Shown here in pieces: positions 23,603 to 35,800 of a DNA stretch of 64,000 nucleotides. Both the position numbers and the translations under genes were made by a program. The notes under the pieces were generated by a model that ran no database searches, had not been told where the DNA came from, and saw nothing but the letters and a program-made list of their open reading frames with translations. This DNA comes from Gavia stellata (taxonomy: Eukaryota; Chordata; Aves; Gaviiformes; Gaviidae), in NCBI RefSeq assembly GCF_030936135.1, contig NC_082603.1:27556880-27620879 (forward strand). The letters run 5' to 3'. Within the stretch, counting starts at the first letter, position 1. The number at the start of each line of letters is the position of its first letter.

Positions 23603-23614
23603 TGCGCATGCGCA
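23603..23614. promoter_or_regulatory. NRF1 palindromic site
   Basis: TGCGCATGCGCA is a perfect palindrome matching the NRF1 consensus, 140 bp upstream of the ATG. NRF1 sites are typical of CpG-island promoters active in the germ line and elsewhere. Confidence 0.7.
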
Positions 23615-23727
23615 CCATCCCTCGCGGGCGGGCCGCGGCGGGGCCGGGCCGGGCTCGCCTGCCGCGAGCTGCCGCTCCCCACTGCCCCGGCGGCGCCAGC
23701 TCCGCCCGCCGGCGCAGCTTCCCCTCC

Positions 23728-23859
23728 CTCCCACAATGCCCTGCGCCGGTCGACCGGTCACGACCACCATCACTCCCACAGTGCCCTGCGCGGCCGCGCC
23801 TGCCCCTTCCCACAATGCCCTGGTTCAACGCCGCGGCCCCTTCCCACAATGCCGTGCTG
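23728..23859 (+). promoter_or_regulatory. Four-copy ZNF143/THAP11-like motif array
   Basis: Four copies of a CTCCCACAATGCCCTGCGC-type motif occur at 23728-23746, 23773-23791, 23807-23825 and 23841-23859, all in the same orientation. Core starts are spaced 45, 34 and 34 bp. The core resembles the TTCCCAGAATGCATTGCG site of ZNF143/THAP11-HCF1. Copies 1 and 2 are closest to it. The factor assignment is inference; the repetition is directly visible. Confidence 0.65.
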
Positions 23860-23999
23860 TCTCCTGTACCCGTTCCTCACCCAGTCAGCAGCTCCACGGG
23901 GCCGCCAGTGCCGCCCCTCAGCCCTCGGTCCGCTTTCCGCAGGGCCCTCAGTCCTCGCCCCTGTTCATCCCCACACTCTGCTCAGGCGGCGCCGCCCAC

Positions 24000-26985
24000 C
24001 CTCTTTCTGTGCCTCACAGCCTGGCCTGTGCTGGCACTTCCTCCGGGGCCCGTTGTGCTGATGGGATGCTGCTAGGGTGGATCAAAAGTGGAGTAATTAC
24101 CAACCCCTCAGCCTCCCAAAGGGCAGACAATTCTAGGTGCTGTGTTGAGTGATGGATCGCCGGTGCAAAATCTGAAGTGCCTGGCACGGAGCAAGGAACC
24201 GGACAGGCCACACAAGAGCAGAGAGCTGTTGTGGGGCATCTAAAAGGGGGTGCGAAGCTTGGGACGTGTCTGTTTCCCCACGGTTTCTTAGTCCTCCTGT
24301 GGACAGCTGCCAAGAGCTCCTTCCCTTTGGAAAAGGGGGACAGCAGCCAAGTTTTACACAGCTCCAGGGCTGAATAGCCCAAAAGCAGTGAATTTCCATG
24401 CTTGCTTTTGTCTTTTTTATTTCCTTTTGATGCTTGTTTGAATTTCACTTACGTCCTGATTCAGGTATCTGGGCCCTTTTGACTCCTTGAGGATCCTATT
24501 TTAGTATTGTCTGTGGGTGAGACACAGAGTGGATGGGGTATATTCTGACTGGTCCCATCTTCAGAGACTTGTCTCCACACTCATATCTGAAACTGTCTTT
24601 TCAGGCCTACTTTTCTGCTTTCATTACTAGAAAAAATCAAATTTATGTCACTGATCTTGATCATCGTTGTGATTATATCAAGGGTATTCCCCAACGTCCT
24701 TGCTGCTAAGTTGTTCTCAGAGCATTTACAGTCATGTATAACACCAAACTAGTCTGACTTTCTGTTTTGGCAACTGCAATTCATTTCAGCCTCAGGCTGT
24801 GAGGGGGTTTAAGCCTTTAAATATTCTTTCCAAATTCACAAGTACAGCTGTAGAGAGGGGAGGAAACTCTGGACAATTTTAATTGCCTCCAAAAGAGAGC
24901 AGTGGCTCAAATGCATCCCATTTTAATTTTACAATTTCAAAGAAATATCATGCTGAGTGATCTAGAAAGCTACTGCTAAGTGATCTGGAAAGAAACAGCA
25001 TTCTCAAAATGTTTTGATTTTTTGAAAAGAAACTATACAAAGAACATAATATACCAATGCAGACAAAAGTGAAATCTATAGATGGATTACCTATCACTAT
25101 TAATACTCAATACCAATCTTCTAAAATAAATAAACGACTGGAAATGCAGGCCTTATTTTCATTAATGTGACTTCGTGTGACAGCTGGAAGTCTTTTTTTT
25201 TATCTGAGCAAAGGACAGGATTTTGTATTTAGGGCCTGGAAAAGACTCATTTTTGAATTGCAGATCTCTAATACATATACTAAGGAGGGTTTTACACTTG
25301 GGTAAAATAAAATAATTTTCTCTGCATTATCAGTCTCAAGGTTATGAATAGCATTCCAGAGTTAATGAGAAAAAAATTCTCAAAGATCCATAGCCTCAGA
25401 TGGTAACAGTATTAAAATGGCTTATTGCTTATTTTCAGGTACCTTTCATATACATGCTTTTTAGAGGGATAAATAATGTGTTAAAGATTGTGAAGTATGA
25501 GATATTATGGTAAGTTTGGCCATATAAGAACAGAAGATAGATAAATGCTGAAATCAAAAATGGCATCATGTTTGTGATGAAAATGTAATATCCATGTGCA
25601 GTGCCCTGGAACAGAAGTACTTTATAACCCTTGAAAAAGGAGCACAAGGCAGGACAGAAAGCTTCTCCGAAGTGATAAGGCAACGATGAATTTCAGTGCT
25701 TTTGCCTGGTAAACCAGGGAAGATCTGGGGCAGACTGGAGGGATGTGCACTCTGCACAGAGATACTTCTCCGTCCCTCTGATCTGCAAAGTTTCTGCCAC
25801 TTTGCCCCGCTGGGCCTTGGAAAGAAAGGCTGCTGCTGCAGTGTTTTTCCTGTCCAACCCTTTCTGCAGCAGTGTAAGATCCATCTGGACCTTCTTTTTA
25901 TGTTGGAGTGCATAATTTAGTCTTACATTTGCACTGCCGCAACAATGATGCAGGGATTTGGGGGACAATAAGGGGAAACCCTGATTTTCAGCACAAATCC
26001 ATTGGCTAATAAGCAAAACCACAAAAGTGCATGGTACTTTAATAGACCTGAGGTTTTAACTGCTATAAAGTTTCCCTGCTGTGAAAGCACATGAATTCCT
26101 TTGCTTTTACAAAAGTAAATCTTCTTGTAACGCTACTTATGCTTAGTTCCATGCAATAAAAGAGCCTGGATGACAGTTCTGCATTACATTAAGGTTTTTG
26201 CAATCTCCTCCATTTAAAAGTTTCATCTTTTTCTGTCCTCCAGCCCCACTGACATGCCTGCTATGGAAGAACCCTGGTATCATCAAAATATTCAATTCTG
26301 CTCTTATTTCTATCATTGCAAACCAGGAGTAACTGTCAAAAGAGTGAGGTTGCGCTGGTTTAAGATAATTATCACAATAATCATGCCATATTGTTGCAGT
26401 GCTCCTGAGGGTCAGGCCTCAGGAGTTTCAAAGTATTGAAATATGCTGCAAAATAGGTAAAGTGGGAAAAATGGGAAGAGTCAGGTTTGCAAACAAGGGG
26501 TATTATAAAATTCAGAATCTGAAAAATACGGTGGATTAGACAGAATTAGATCAGATAAGACTGGAGATCAGAGAGCAAGTCTAACATCACCGAGTTTGTC
26601 AGAGATTCACTTTCGGCTAAGAAGCTGAGAATGGTTTTCTCCTTAAACTTAGGAAGCATTACACTGGGTGCAAAGTGGCATTGCACACACATTCTGGCAA
26701 TAAGAATGAAGGAAATAAAGAAGCTTTCCACATTTTTCCACCTTCTACTGCAGTTCTTATGAGTGTTGTCAGCATGCCATTTCTGCCTACTTTAAGCCCC
26801 TGATGTTGACGGAGCAGCCAAAAGAGATCTTTGTCTTTCTGCACATCGAGCCCTTTGTTTAGATATCATCACCGAGTACAATTGTCTTGTCATGAATAAC
26901 TGTAGGAATTCCAGGAAGACATCTGCTTAAATAACAGCAACAAATTATGAGATATGGAAATATTTTCATATTAGAAAAGGCAAAC
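24000..26985. other. Intergenic sequence upstream of SPATA6
   Basis: Beyond the CpG island the sequence returns to AT-rich. No exon, RNA gene or clear repeat is recognised, and ORFs are short chance frames. Confidence 0.7.
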
Positions 26986-26989
26986 AAAC

Positions 26990-27270
26990 AAAACATTAAG
27001 CCTGTTTTACTTCAGAGAGGAGAAAAATAAGATGTAATACAAAAGAGGTACATAAGGGATTGAATGATATGTAGAAATGGGTTCTTCTATTTACCCATGC
27101 CTCTTTATCCTTTCAGAGGACACATGCAATGGAATTAAGAGACAACACAGTCAAAACTGATAGAAGAAACTACTTTAAATAGTGGAACTCATTATTACAA
27201 GATATATTCAACAATGTTCAAAGCAGAATCAGAGCGCTTTAGGGACCCCATAGGACAATACCCACATGCA
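26990..27270 (+). mobile_element. Ancient CR1-like LINE fragment
   Basis: A decayed plus-strand series resembles the CR1 3' part: GAGGTACATAAGGGATTGAA, CAATGGAATTAAGAGACAAC, then TTTAAATAGTGGAACTCATT followed by ACAAGATAT. Individual similarities are weak, but their order is right. Confidence 0.5.
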
Positions 27271-28461
27271 TTAGTTGTTTTGATCTTCTCACTCACTGTT
27301 AGCTTAAATGTGCAATTCACAAAAGTCAATTCCTGTGCAAAGAATTGCAGTTGAGAAAAACAGCCAGCAGAAGTTAAGACTAAACAATCCCAGTACGCTA
27401 TAGAGCAGAGCTGGAAGAATTTTGTAATGTGAGAGATTCTACTAGGATCTAAGGGGACCAAAGTGAATTGCTTTACTGCAGACAGTAACGTAACGGGGAA
27501 GGTAGAGTGTTATATTATTGATGAGGACAGAGGATGGAGATTACCTGAGGGTGTCAGCATACTCTTCGTAAAATACATTTTCGTCTAATCTTTCTACTTT
27601 AAAGCAGGAAAAAAAGTTGCCAAAAAGTTAGCATTCATTAATATCTATTGCTTTAGAAAAAGGCCACAATGATTTTGTTGATCCCATCTTACTGAGCATC
27701 TTGCTCTTTCCTAATGTGCAAGGACACAACTGGGCAGAACTCTCAGACTTCCTTGATGAACCTACTAGTTGCTACAGGCAAAAGGCCGCCTGCTCGTGTT
27801 ATGTAGGCGAAGCAGCGACCTTTCTTCCCTGTGCCCTCCCAGTCTCACTGGTGCCTATTGAAGAGCATTTTTCACTACACATCTGGAGAAACAAAACACG
27901 TCCCTAACATTTCACCATGCGTCAGCCATGACAGAGCAATTCCTCTGTATTGCTGCTAAGCCAATACTTGCTTTGGTGGACGTGACCATTAACTTCACTG
28001 ATTCTTGGTGTATGTCATGCCTGCAACAAAAAAAAAAGGCCAGCTACCTAGAGACACTGAAGTTTTCTTAAGATGTAAGCTGTTTTCCAGGTCTGCTAAA
28101 TTCTTTCTCGACTGGCTGCAGCTAAAGAAGAAATCAAATCTGATTTGATTACAGCCACTAGAGGAATATTCCAGATCTTGAATTCAGTTGTAGTAATTGG
28201 AAACTTGCATTGTAAAGGAATGATCTAAATTCATCTAAGACATAACTTCTGTGAATACAGTCTTATGAATTCACAAATGGTACAGATACAGTCAGGCAAG
28301 ACAGCATTAGCTTTGTACCCCTAGAAAATTCCTGGGCTCTCCCTTTCTCAGTTCAAAAGAGGTAACACTTTTCTGTGTGTTCTGTATTTTAAAAAAATTG
28401 TCTTAGATGGAGACATTGCCCCTGCAAAGTTTTTGCCTGAAACAAAATTCTTCTAACCAAG

Positions 28462-28491
28462 TTATAAACCCCTGAAAATAGGGGTTTATAA
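28462..28491. repeat. Perfect 12-bp inverted repeat (hairpin)
   Basis: TTATAAACCCCT and AGGGGTTTATAA are separated by the 6-nt spacer GAAAAT, giving a perfect 12-bp stem. It has no obvious host gene or family. Confidence 0.9.
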
Positions 28492-29104
28492 TGGAACCGC
28501 TGATAGACCCTTAACAATAGCGTTGTGGATGGCGCTGCTATAATTAATGATACTTCAGAAAGATTTATGGTCCTTAGACAGAGATAAAACAGAAATATCA
28601 TTGCTTCTTTGCCTCCCATCATTTTATCCTCTATGAAATTTTATGTGAAATAAGTCAAATGAAAAATGTAAGCTCTTAATCTTTTCCCAGAGTCCTGTCT
28701 CTCACTTGATGAACACTTTTGTAGAATAAATTAGAGCTTTTTATTCCTTATGTATGTATGGCTTTGTATTTAAAAAGCAAGGAACAGAACATTGTTGGGT
28801 TGGCAAAGCAACTCAAGATGATGGTCATGGAGGAAGCAGAAATTACCAACTATTCTTGTCCACTCCTCTGTCATCCCAGAGACAATGACTGGTTCTGCAG
28901 AAACTTGGAGCAGCTGGCTTGGAAGTGTACAAAAGGGCACCTGTATTCTGCATTGAAGAACCTCTGCCAATGGCAAGTTAGCTGTCATGGCTGTAGCTGC
29001 AGCAGCAATAGCACAGTGGCCTGAGCAGAAAGCCGAAAGCTGTGGCTTGATTACAGTGGATATGTACCTTTGTGTTGAAAAATGCAGGATACTAAATGGA
29101 TCTT

Positions 29105-29340
29105 CTTTAATATAACTGGGAAAGGCATAGCAAGAGGCAGTTGCTAGAAGCTAAAGCTACAAAAAATTGAATTAGATATTGGGCATTATATGGTAACAGA
29201 GAAAGTGAGTAACCACTGGAACAAGCTATCAAAGGGAAAGTGAATTCTCCATCTTCTGACAGTACCGAAGGAAAATGAGGAGCTGACTCAATAAATGCTT
29301 TTGTCAAAACAAAACATATCTTAGTCAAACAAAAAGAAAA
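29105..29340 (+). mobile_element. Ancient CR1/L3-like LINE fragment
   Basis: Plus-strand phrases in the expected order are GCAGTTGCTAGAAGCTAAAG, ATTAGATATTGGGCATTATA, AACCACTGGAACAAGCTATC, GTGAATTCTCCATCTTCTGA and CTTAGTCAAAC. These match a known old LINE 3' region in diverged form. No open frame remains. Confidence 0.55.
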
Positions 29341-31085
29341 GTGACAACAGTATTCAATGGTCCATGATGTACAGGAGGCTACCCTAACGGTCTAACAGTA
29401 TGTTCTATCTGTAAACATTGTGACTCTGTAAAGCATGTAAAAAAAGTAAATGGTAAAGTACTGCTTACTTAGCAGAGAACAGAGGAGAGGGCTCTGAACA
29501 ATTCGCTTGGGAGCTCGTGTGTTGCAGCACCTGGCATTGCCAAAGGAGATGCTGGGAGGGCAGCAGGGAGCGTTGGCTTCTGAGGCTCCGAGGGCAAAGG
29601 CAGTACGTGGCTCCAAGCTTGTCAGAGTTGTCTTAACTGTGCTACTTCTGAGCATGGCCAGGAAGCGAACGTCAGACACAAGGCTTAAGGGGGAAAATCT
29701 TCCCCTCTGGGCAGCCAGGCTGAGGCAGCAGCTGAATAGGGGCAGTTTTGGCATAGGCCATCTGAAATGGCAGTTAAAACTTGAAATCCATCACATCCCA
29801 TTATAGTCTTAGGCTCTGGCTTCTGTTAGCCTCATCCAGCTCAGATGGCATCTAGTCGCTTGTTTTTCAAAAGCCTCTCTGCAGTGTGTCAGGAATTTTG
29901 TCCCTCTGCCCATTAAAGTAGCAGGGTTTGAGCATCTTCCATGTTAATTTGATTGACAACAGCGAAGTCACTAGAGAACCGCAAGGACTTTCTGGCTGGC
30001 TTGTTTTCCTGTTATAAATTGTAGCTTGTTGTTATATTAGAGAGGAAAACTGAAACACTTTCTTTAAATAATAGCTGAAGTTACCCTGTCTAATAGGGAG
30101 CTCTGAGATCTATGCTCAAATTCCCCATAAATTATAACATTGCTCCTTTAGAATTTCTCCAATCCATCAGGAACAGAGAGGGATTTTTTTTTTAACAAGA
30201 ACTTTTGGTTTTCAGTGGAATTCACTCTGGAGGGCAGAAGATTTTTTTTTTTTTTTTCATTGTAAAGAAGATTTGTAAAGGGGCAGGACTGTGGCTATTA
30301 TTAGAGTCCTTCCTAAAGAAAATCATCAAATCCTTTACAGCACTAGGCAGATCTGGGCTAGAGACTATAACAGGATGGCATAGAGCAGCACAGATAGCAA
30401 CAGAGAGAAAATGGAGCAGGAAGAAAGAAAAAAATGGAAACCCAAAAAGAAGAGCAGATGCCAATTAGAATTCTTGCAGGCTGCAGCAAGGGGTGAATAT
30501 AAGAAGCTGTAGGAAAAGAAAGGGTAGAGTGGATTAGTGTTAATCACAGACACGGGAAAGTAGGAAAGGTTTTAAATGAGCTTTAAAAGGCAAAAATTGA
30601 GTTAGCAGCTCGGAAGAGAATTCCACTGTAGGAGCAAAAATAAAATGCAGAATACCAGGAGATACATCCGAGTCCTAAGCAATTAACTTCTGAAGGTAAT
30701 AAGACTTCTTTTTTGGAAGCGGAAGCTTCTATCTCTCTTTCTGTCTGAGGACAGCACTGTTTTCCTTATCCCAGTGAAAGGGTGCATTTAGTATTAGAAG
30801 AAAGTGACTACCACCTGATTTCTTTTTCACTGTCCTAACGGTATATACACACAGCACCCTATTATAGGAAAATGAAGCACTAAGGAACTAGAACTTGCCC
30901 AGTCTCTGGCAATAAATTTACCCAGGCGCATAGTCCAGATGAATTGCCTCTGGAGTTGGGTGACTTACACCAGGTAAGAATCTGGCACAGTATGATGCAC
31001 TGTTTGCATCACAGTCTTGAGTTGCCTGAAGACCTTGGGGATGAAGATGAGTTCCAAAATCCACTAAAGCCGTCGTTGACTTCAG
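29341..31085. other. Intergenic sequence
   Basis: No gene is recognised. A 16-T run lies at 30242-30257. A phrase near 30960-31000 (ACTTACACCAGGTAAGAATC) resembles an old interspersed repeat common in sauropsid genomes. Confidence 0.6.
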
Positions 31086-31089
31086 TAGA

Positions 31090-31215
31090 CATTAGAGCAG
31101 GATGGCTGGACTGTGGGGATAGGGGTTCTCCTTACAGCTCTGAGATACGAAATGTCACTTAACATTTCTGTGCTGCCATTTTAACTACCTGTAAAATGAG
31201 GACAGTAAGTCACTA
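31090..31215 (+). mobile_element. MIR-like SINE relic
   Basis: TGTCACTTAACATTTCTGTG followed by CTACCTGTAAAATGAGGACA mirrors the MIR core and 3' region (CACTTAACCTCTCTG, CATCTGTAAAATGGGGATA). It ends in an A-rich tract at about 31217-31248. Confidence 0.5.
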
Positions 31216-32339
31216 AAAAAAAAAAAGGAAAAGAAAAGGAAAAAAAAGCACCAATTATGTATTCTTACAAGCTGTGCAATACTATCATTAAGAAATCCGA
31301 CTTCTAGCTTTAGATTTATTACAATGTAAGAAAGAATAGCATGGTGTTTGGGTTTAGTTTTCTTTTACATGTGAATCATCATTAAAGGTTAATGAGGAAA
31401 CTAACACTAGATGAAAAGGTTGTTTTCTCATTAGTTAAACACTTTCTTTTTAAAAGCTCTATGTATTCCTAGAATACTATGAATTTATTATTTGCTAAAC
31501 AAAATCTTAATCAGTCCTTTTTTTACTTCCTTACACGACATCATTTTAAGCAAATGCAATCAATGCCTTAGTTCCAGTCATCAGTTCTGGATCTCTGCAC
31601 CACTGGATCGCGAGCAGAACAAACTTCATCCAAACAAAGCGCAGGCATGTACATCAAATCAGCCAGAGCTCCTGACATAGTTTGTGCCAGCTTAATGCTT
31701 TCACATTGGCTTTGCACTGCCTGCCGAAGGACAGACGATGCCGGATCCAGTGTAACGTTAGACTAGCACAGAGAGTCAATGCCTAATGTAGCATAAAACC
31801 CGCCAGCACCGTGCCAAACCTTCCGTGCCTTTTTGAACAAATTTAAACCAGCCGAGTGAGTGTAGATGAGATCAGTGGTTTACATCAGATTGCCACAGTG
31901 GTTTGGATCCAACACTAAGAGCCTTAAAGTTGCAGTCTGGTCACACCCAAGCCTGCAGTCAATTTTTGCTCTCTAGTTACAAGGAAGGAGCACTGTGATA
32001 AAGCATCAGGGAATTCAAACAAATCCTGAAAGACATGTCCATTTTCTATGCACTGGGATATATTATGGTGCTGAAAGCAACCCTTCTGGCATGGTAGGAG
32101 AAGATGGATCCTACATTACAGCCTCAAACCAAGCCACCATGCATGTGGCCGCATGGGGAAAAGATGAGCTCTCAGGGAACAGAGAACCAAAAGTTTGCTC
32201 AAGTGTCTTGCTCCATGCCAGGGGTGCATGTGCCAGCTTTTTCAGTCAGACGTGACTCTCTTTTAATGACCAAAGTTACACAAAAAAACCTTTCTGAAAA
32301 TGGGGCTTTGTGACAGGAACGCCTACACAGCTGTAACAG

Positions 32340-32830
32340 CCACTTCTCAAATGTGTTGCTGCTTATGAACCACGAGAATAATATGGTGAAATGTGCCGAC
32401 TTTTGCAGTTTTCCCCTCTTTTGTTGAAACTAATGAGTCACGATTAGACTAATGCTTTTCTGTGACTCCGAAACCATTTTGCTTAATGAGGTACTAAGTC
32501 TTTATAATTAGGCCCAGAAGGGAACTGGGACGTGGCCCCTTAAGAGCAATAATTATTTAGGTTATTTATGGTAATAAAAAATTGAAAATAGGAATTCTTT
32601 GTCAGAATGTGACTATTTATTCTTTTACATTTTGCCTAACAGGCAATTACCCTATTAAGGCAACGTTTTGTTGCTAAAGACATTAATTGAAATGTAAATT
32701 AAATGTAAATCAGCTAATTAAATTGATATGTAATGAACTTGTCATGCAGGCCTTTGAGATCAGATGCATTTTGCTAATAAACAAGTGTTATAGTGGTGCC
32801 ATTGCTCACAGGAGTTAAGGTTGTTTAACG
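32340..32830. other. Candidate conserved non-coding element (AT-rich, homeobox-site-rich)
   Basis: This 490-bp block is dense in TAAT/ATTA cores and AP-1/MAF-like TGAGTCA and has no coding potential or repeat signature. Its composition resembles developmental enhancers. Conservation cannot be tested here. Confidence 0.35.
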
Positions 32831-35800
32831 TGTTGCGTCGATAACACTCTCCCTCCCCTAATTCAAAGGTTTGGATTGTGTCGTTAGAGCCCAGAATGAA
32901 GCTGGCACTGGGAATGTCCAGACTTATTCCCTCCAATTATTTCCTGATCAACTTCATTGCAAAGCAGGGTGTTCCTCTAATGGTGAGTGCTACACACCCC
33001 ACCGGGGTGCAGTCCAAGCTCTGTCTATTCCTTCCGCTCCCCAGAAATGATAAAGCCTCTCGCCAAGACCGATGCTGCTGCGTCGGATGGTTCTGGAGGG
33101 GTTATTGTTATTTCTGTCTCTGTGCGCCGTGGCCAGTTCGGTAGGGGCAGTGAACCCTCATGGCAATGGGAGGATAACTCTAGACATTCCTGAAATACAA
33201 ATAAATAAAATGACAAATGAAGCAATCAGAATTTGCTTGGCAATTATGTTGACAATATACAAGGTAAACATCAAAGCCGACATCATCAAGTCAATACAGC
33301 AACAAGAGAATGAGCCAGAATAACCTTCTGTGCTGTCCATAACACACGAGTAACCTTAATCATCAGAGTGTGAGTTTGTGTCAAACTGTAAATTAAAGGG
33401 AAGGAATATGAAGCTATCAGTTCTCCTATGAAACGATCAGTTTTCCTGCAGCTACATTTTGAGCCAGACCTATTAAAATTTCTGGCATAAATTCAAGTCT
33501 TGTATTGAAGGTATCTTGGAGGATAGAAGTCCCTCCCCTGCCAGATACGTGGACAAAACTCACTACCTACAATTATGCAACAGTAAGGCAAATGTCGCAG
33601 ATTTCGCTTTTGCAAAAGCGCAGGTCTGCACCTTATAAAATCCACTGCCCACTTCCAAATCATGCAGACAGTTTGCATGCGCAGTCGTAAAACTCAAGCA
33701 AATGTGGCAAAAAGGGCTGTGCAAGTGAGAGAATAGAAATGCAGTTTGGAATTGTGGAAACTCTTTTGCAGAAAGTTTTCCTGGATCCATCGTGCCATAG
33801 TTGCACCTGAACATTCACACATAATTGTTCTGTCTTGAATAAATCTGATGCTGCATTTATAACTTCTACCCAGAGAACCTTCCACCCTGCAATCCTTCGG
33901 GGCCTGGGGGTATTTAATAAACGTGTCAACTACCACTCTTCTTTAGCTTGAATGCAGCATCTTGTTTTTTCCTACTGAAGAACACTCCAGTTTGAAGTTT
34001 ACAGAGCAATTAAAGACCCTCATGGGGCCCCTGATATGTAGAGATTGTCAGAATATGTAGATTAGTAATTGTCAAGTTTCTCCCTAAGGCCGAAGAGCTC
34101 TTAGTCAAATTCCAGAGATCATCAAGTATTCAGATTTCAGCAGGCTTTGTGTCATACACAACATAGTGGCATAATTAAACTACAATGCTGCTTTTCTAAT
34201 AAACTTTTGGATCTGGCTATGTTTCTATTAATTTCTTTTAATTAGCTATGATCACAAAATAAAAATGAACATCAATCTAAAGCTGCAAGTTTGCTGCTTC
34301 CAAAAAGATGCCCTGGGAATAGCTTTCTCTTCTAAACTGTTGGGATTTGGGGACCACATTTACTGGCATGACTTGCAAAGGCCTGATGGAGGACAAAAAC
34401 CAGCAGACTGAAGGCACAATCCTTCTCTGGCTCCTTTTCAGCTGACAGGTGGGCACAGGCGATTGAATGGTGCTGCCATCTTGAACTATGTCTTCATTGA
34501 CCTGTTGGCTTGGACTCTAGCTCAAATTTTAGTCTATTCTTCACTAGTTTTCATGTCTTTGAATGTTGATCTAGATGGAAACTGAAAAAAAAAAAGAATT
34601 ACTTTAGAGGTCAGAGAAGGAAATTAGTATAAGGATCCTCACAACCCAGGCTGATGCTGTAATGGCCATCTCCAACATCCCCCATTGTTGACCCCTCTGC
34701 TCCCCACGCTGGGCAATCAAATATGCACCTGAATTTAATATTAATTTGCCTGAGTGTTGAAGAGGAATTGTGCTGGCTTGCTTTGCATCTTGCATGATCC
34801 AGCCCTTGAAGATCAAATCACTGCTCTAATATAGTATTCCCTGGAAGCTATGGGGTAACAAAAGCAACTGGATGAAGCCAGCTGGATCCTCTGCTGTGGT
34901 TTCCACATACATTGTGTTGTGGTCCCAGGGCTTGGAAGGTACAAGGTGTTGGTCATTGGCCTGCATCCATCATTTGAGTCTCAATCCATCGACCTGTGTT
35001 TGTTTGTGGACAAAGCCCATGGCAAGGAGTAAGTTGTTACAAATCTCTGTGGTGTTTCTGACCTACAGACCGAGATTTTCAAAGCCACATGTGGGATCTG
35101 AAAGTTTAATTCCTAATAAAATAAAAAAAGAATTGGACTTGGAAATTGTGAAGGCAGCTTTAATAATCTTCATTGCAGCATAAAAGAGCTAAATGACTAC
35201 TCATGAGGAGCAGATCTTAATTTCCATGCTGTTCACACTTCCTAGGTGTAGCAGAGGACAAACTGGCCACGTTTGGGGATCAACAGAAATCTTTTGTTAA
35301 CACCAGACTGCCCATGCACACGTGTGTGTGCTTTTGCACGAGCACTCAGATATAGGCACCCAAACGAGCAATGTTGTTCTCTTCTCAAACTGGGCTAGCA
35401 ATTAAGACCCTGAGAAGCCCCAAAAGCATTTGTGTATCCAGGAGGAAACTATTGTCTCCTCACTGTACTGGCACAGCACTTCTTGCTCTGTAAATCCCAT
35501 CTTATTTGTCACAACTTACACACACCTCCAGTGTTGGAGTATTGGCAGGTCTGAAGACTGAGACCTTTCACTAGCCCCAGAAAAGACAGCTGAAGCATCC
35601 CCATCCCAACACAAAGGATAACCTGAAGCCAGCGGATAATTTCAGAGTGGTTTTCTGCAGTCTTAGGCTGACTTCAAAGCAAGGGTCTATCATTTTGCCT
35701 CCGAATCTCTAAATAGTCTCCATGTCCCCAAGCCCCTTTGTGGGCTAAATCCTCATTTCACGAAAACCACTTAAATTCTTCCCATCGTTGAGTAACACCC

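Larger units (their letters stand above)
23165..23995. promoter_or_regulatory. CpG island and SPATA6 promoter
   Basis: This block of about 0.8 kb is strikingly GC- and CpG-rich compared with its AT-rich surroundings. It spans SPATA6 exon 1, the 5' UTR and the upstream promoter, and has no TATA box near the start, as expected for a CpG-island promoter. Long overlapping ORFs on both strands (up to 279 codons) are a by-product of few AT-rich stops and have repetitive Pro/Ala/Arg composition. A divergent plus-strand transcript is possible but not shown. Confidence 0.88.

Noticed and set aside
23222..24061. 279-codon plus-strand ORF and 192- to 196-codon partners in the CpG island
   Set aside because: Overlapping frames on both strands have repetitive Pro/Ala/Arg/Ser composition, as expected when GC content removes stops. 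The minus frame is real only from the SPATA6 ATG at 23463; its apparent upstream start is not an ATG.
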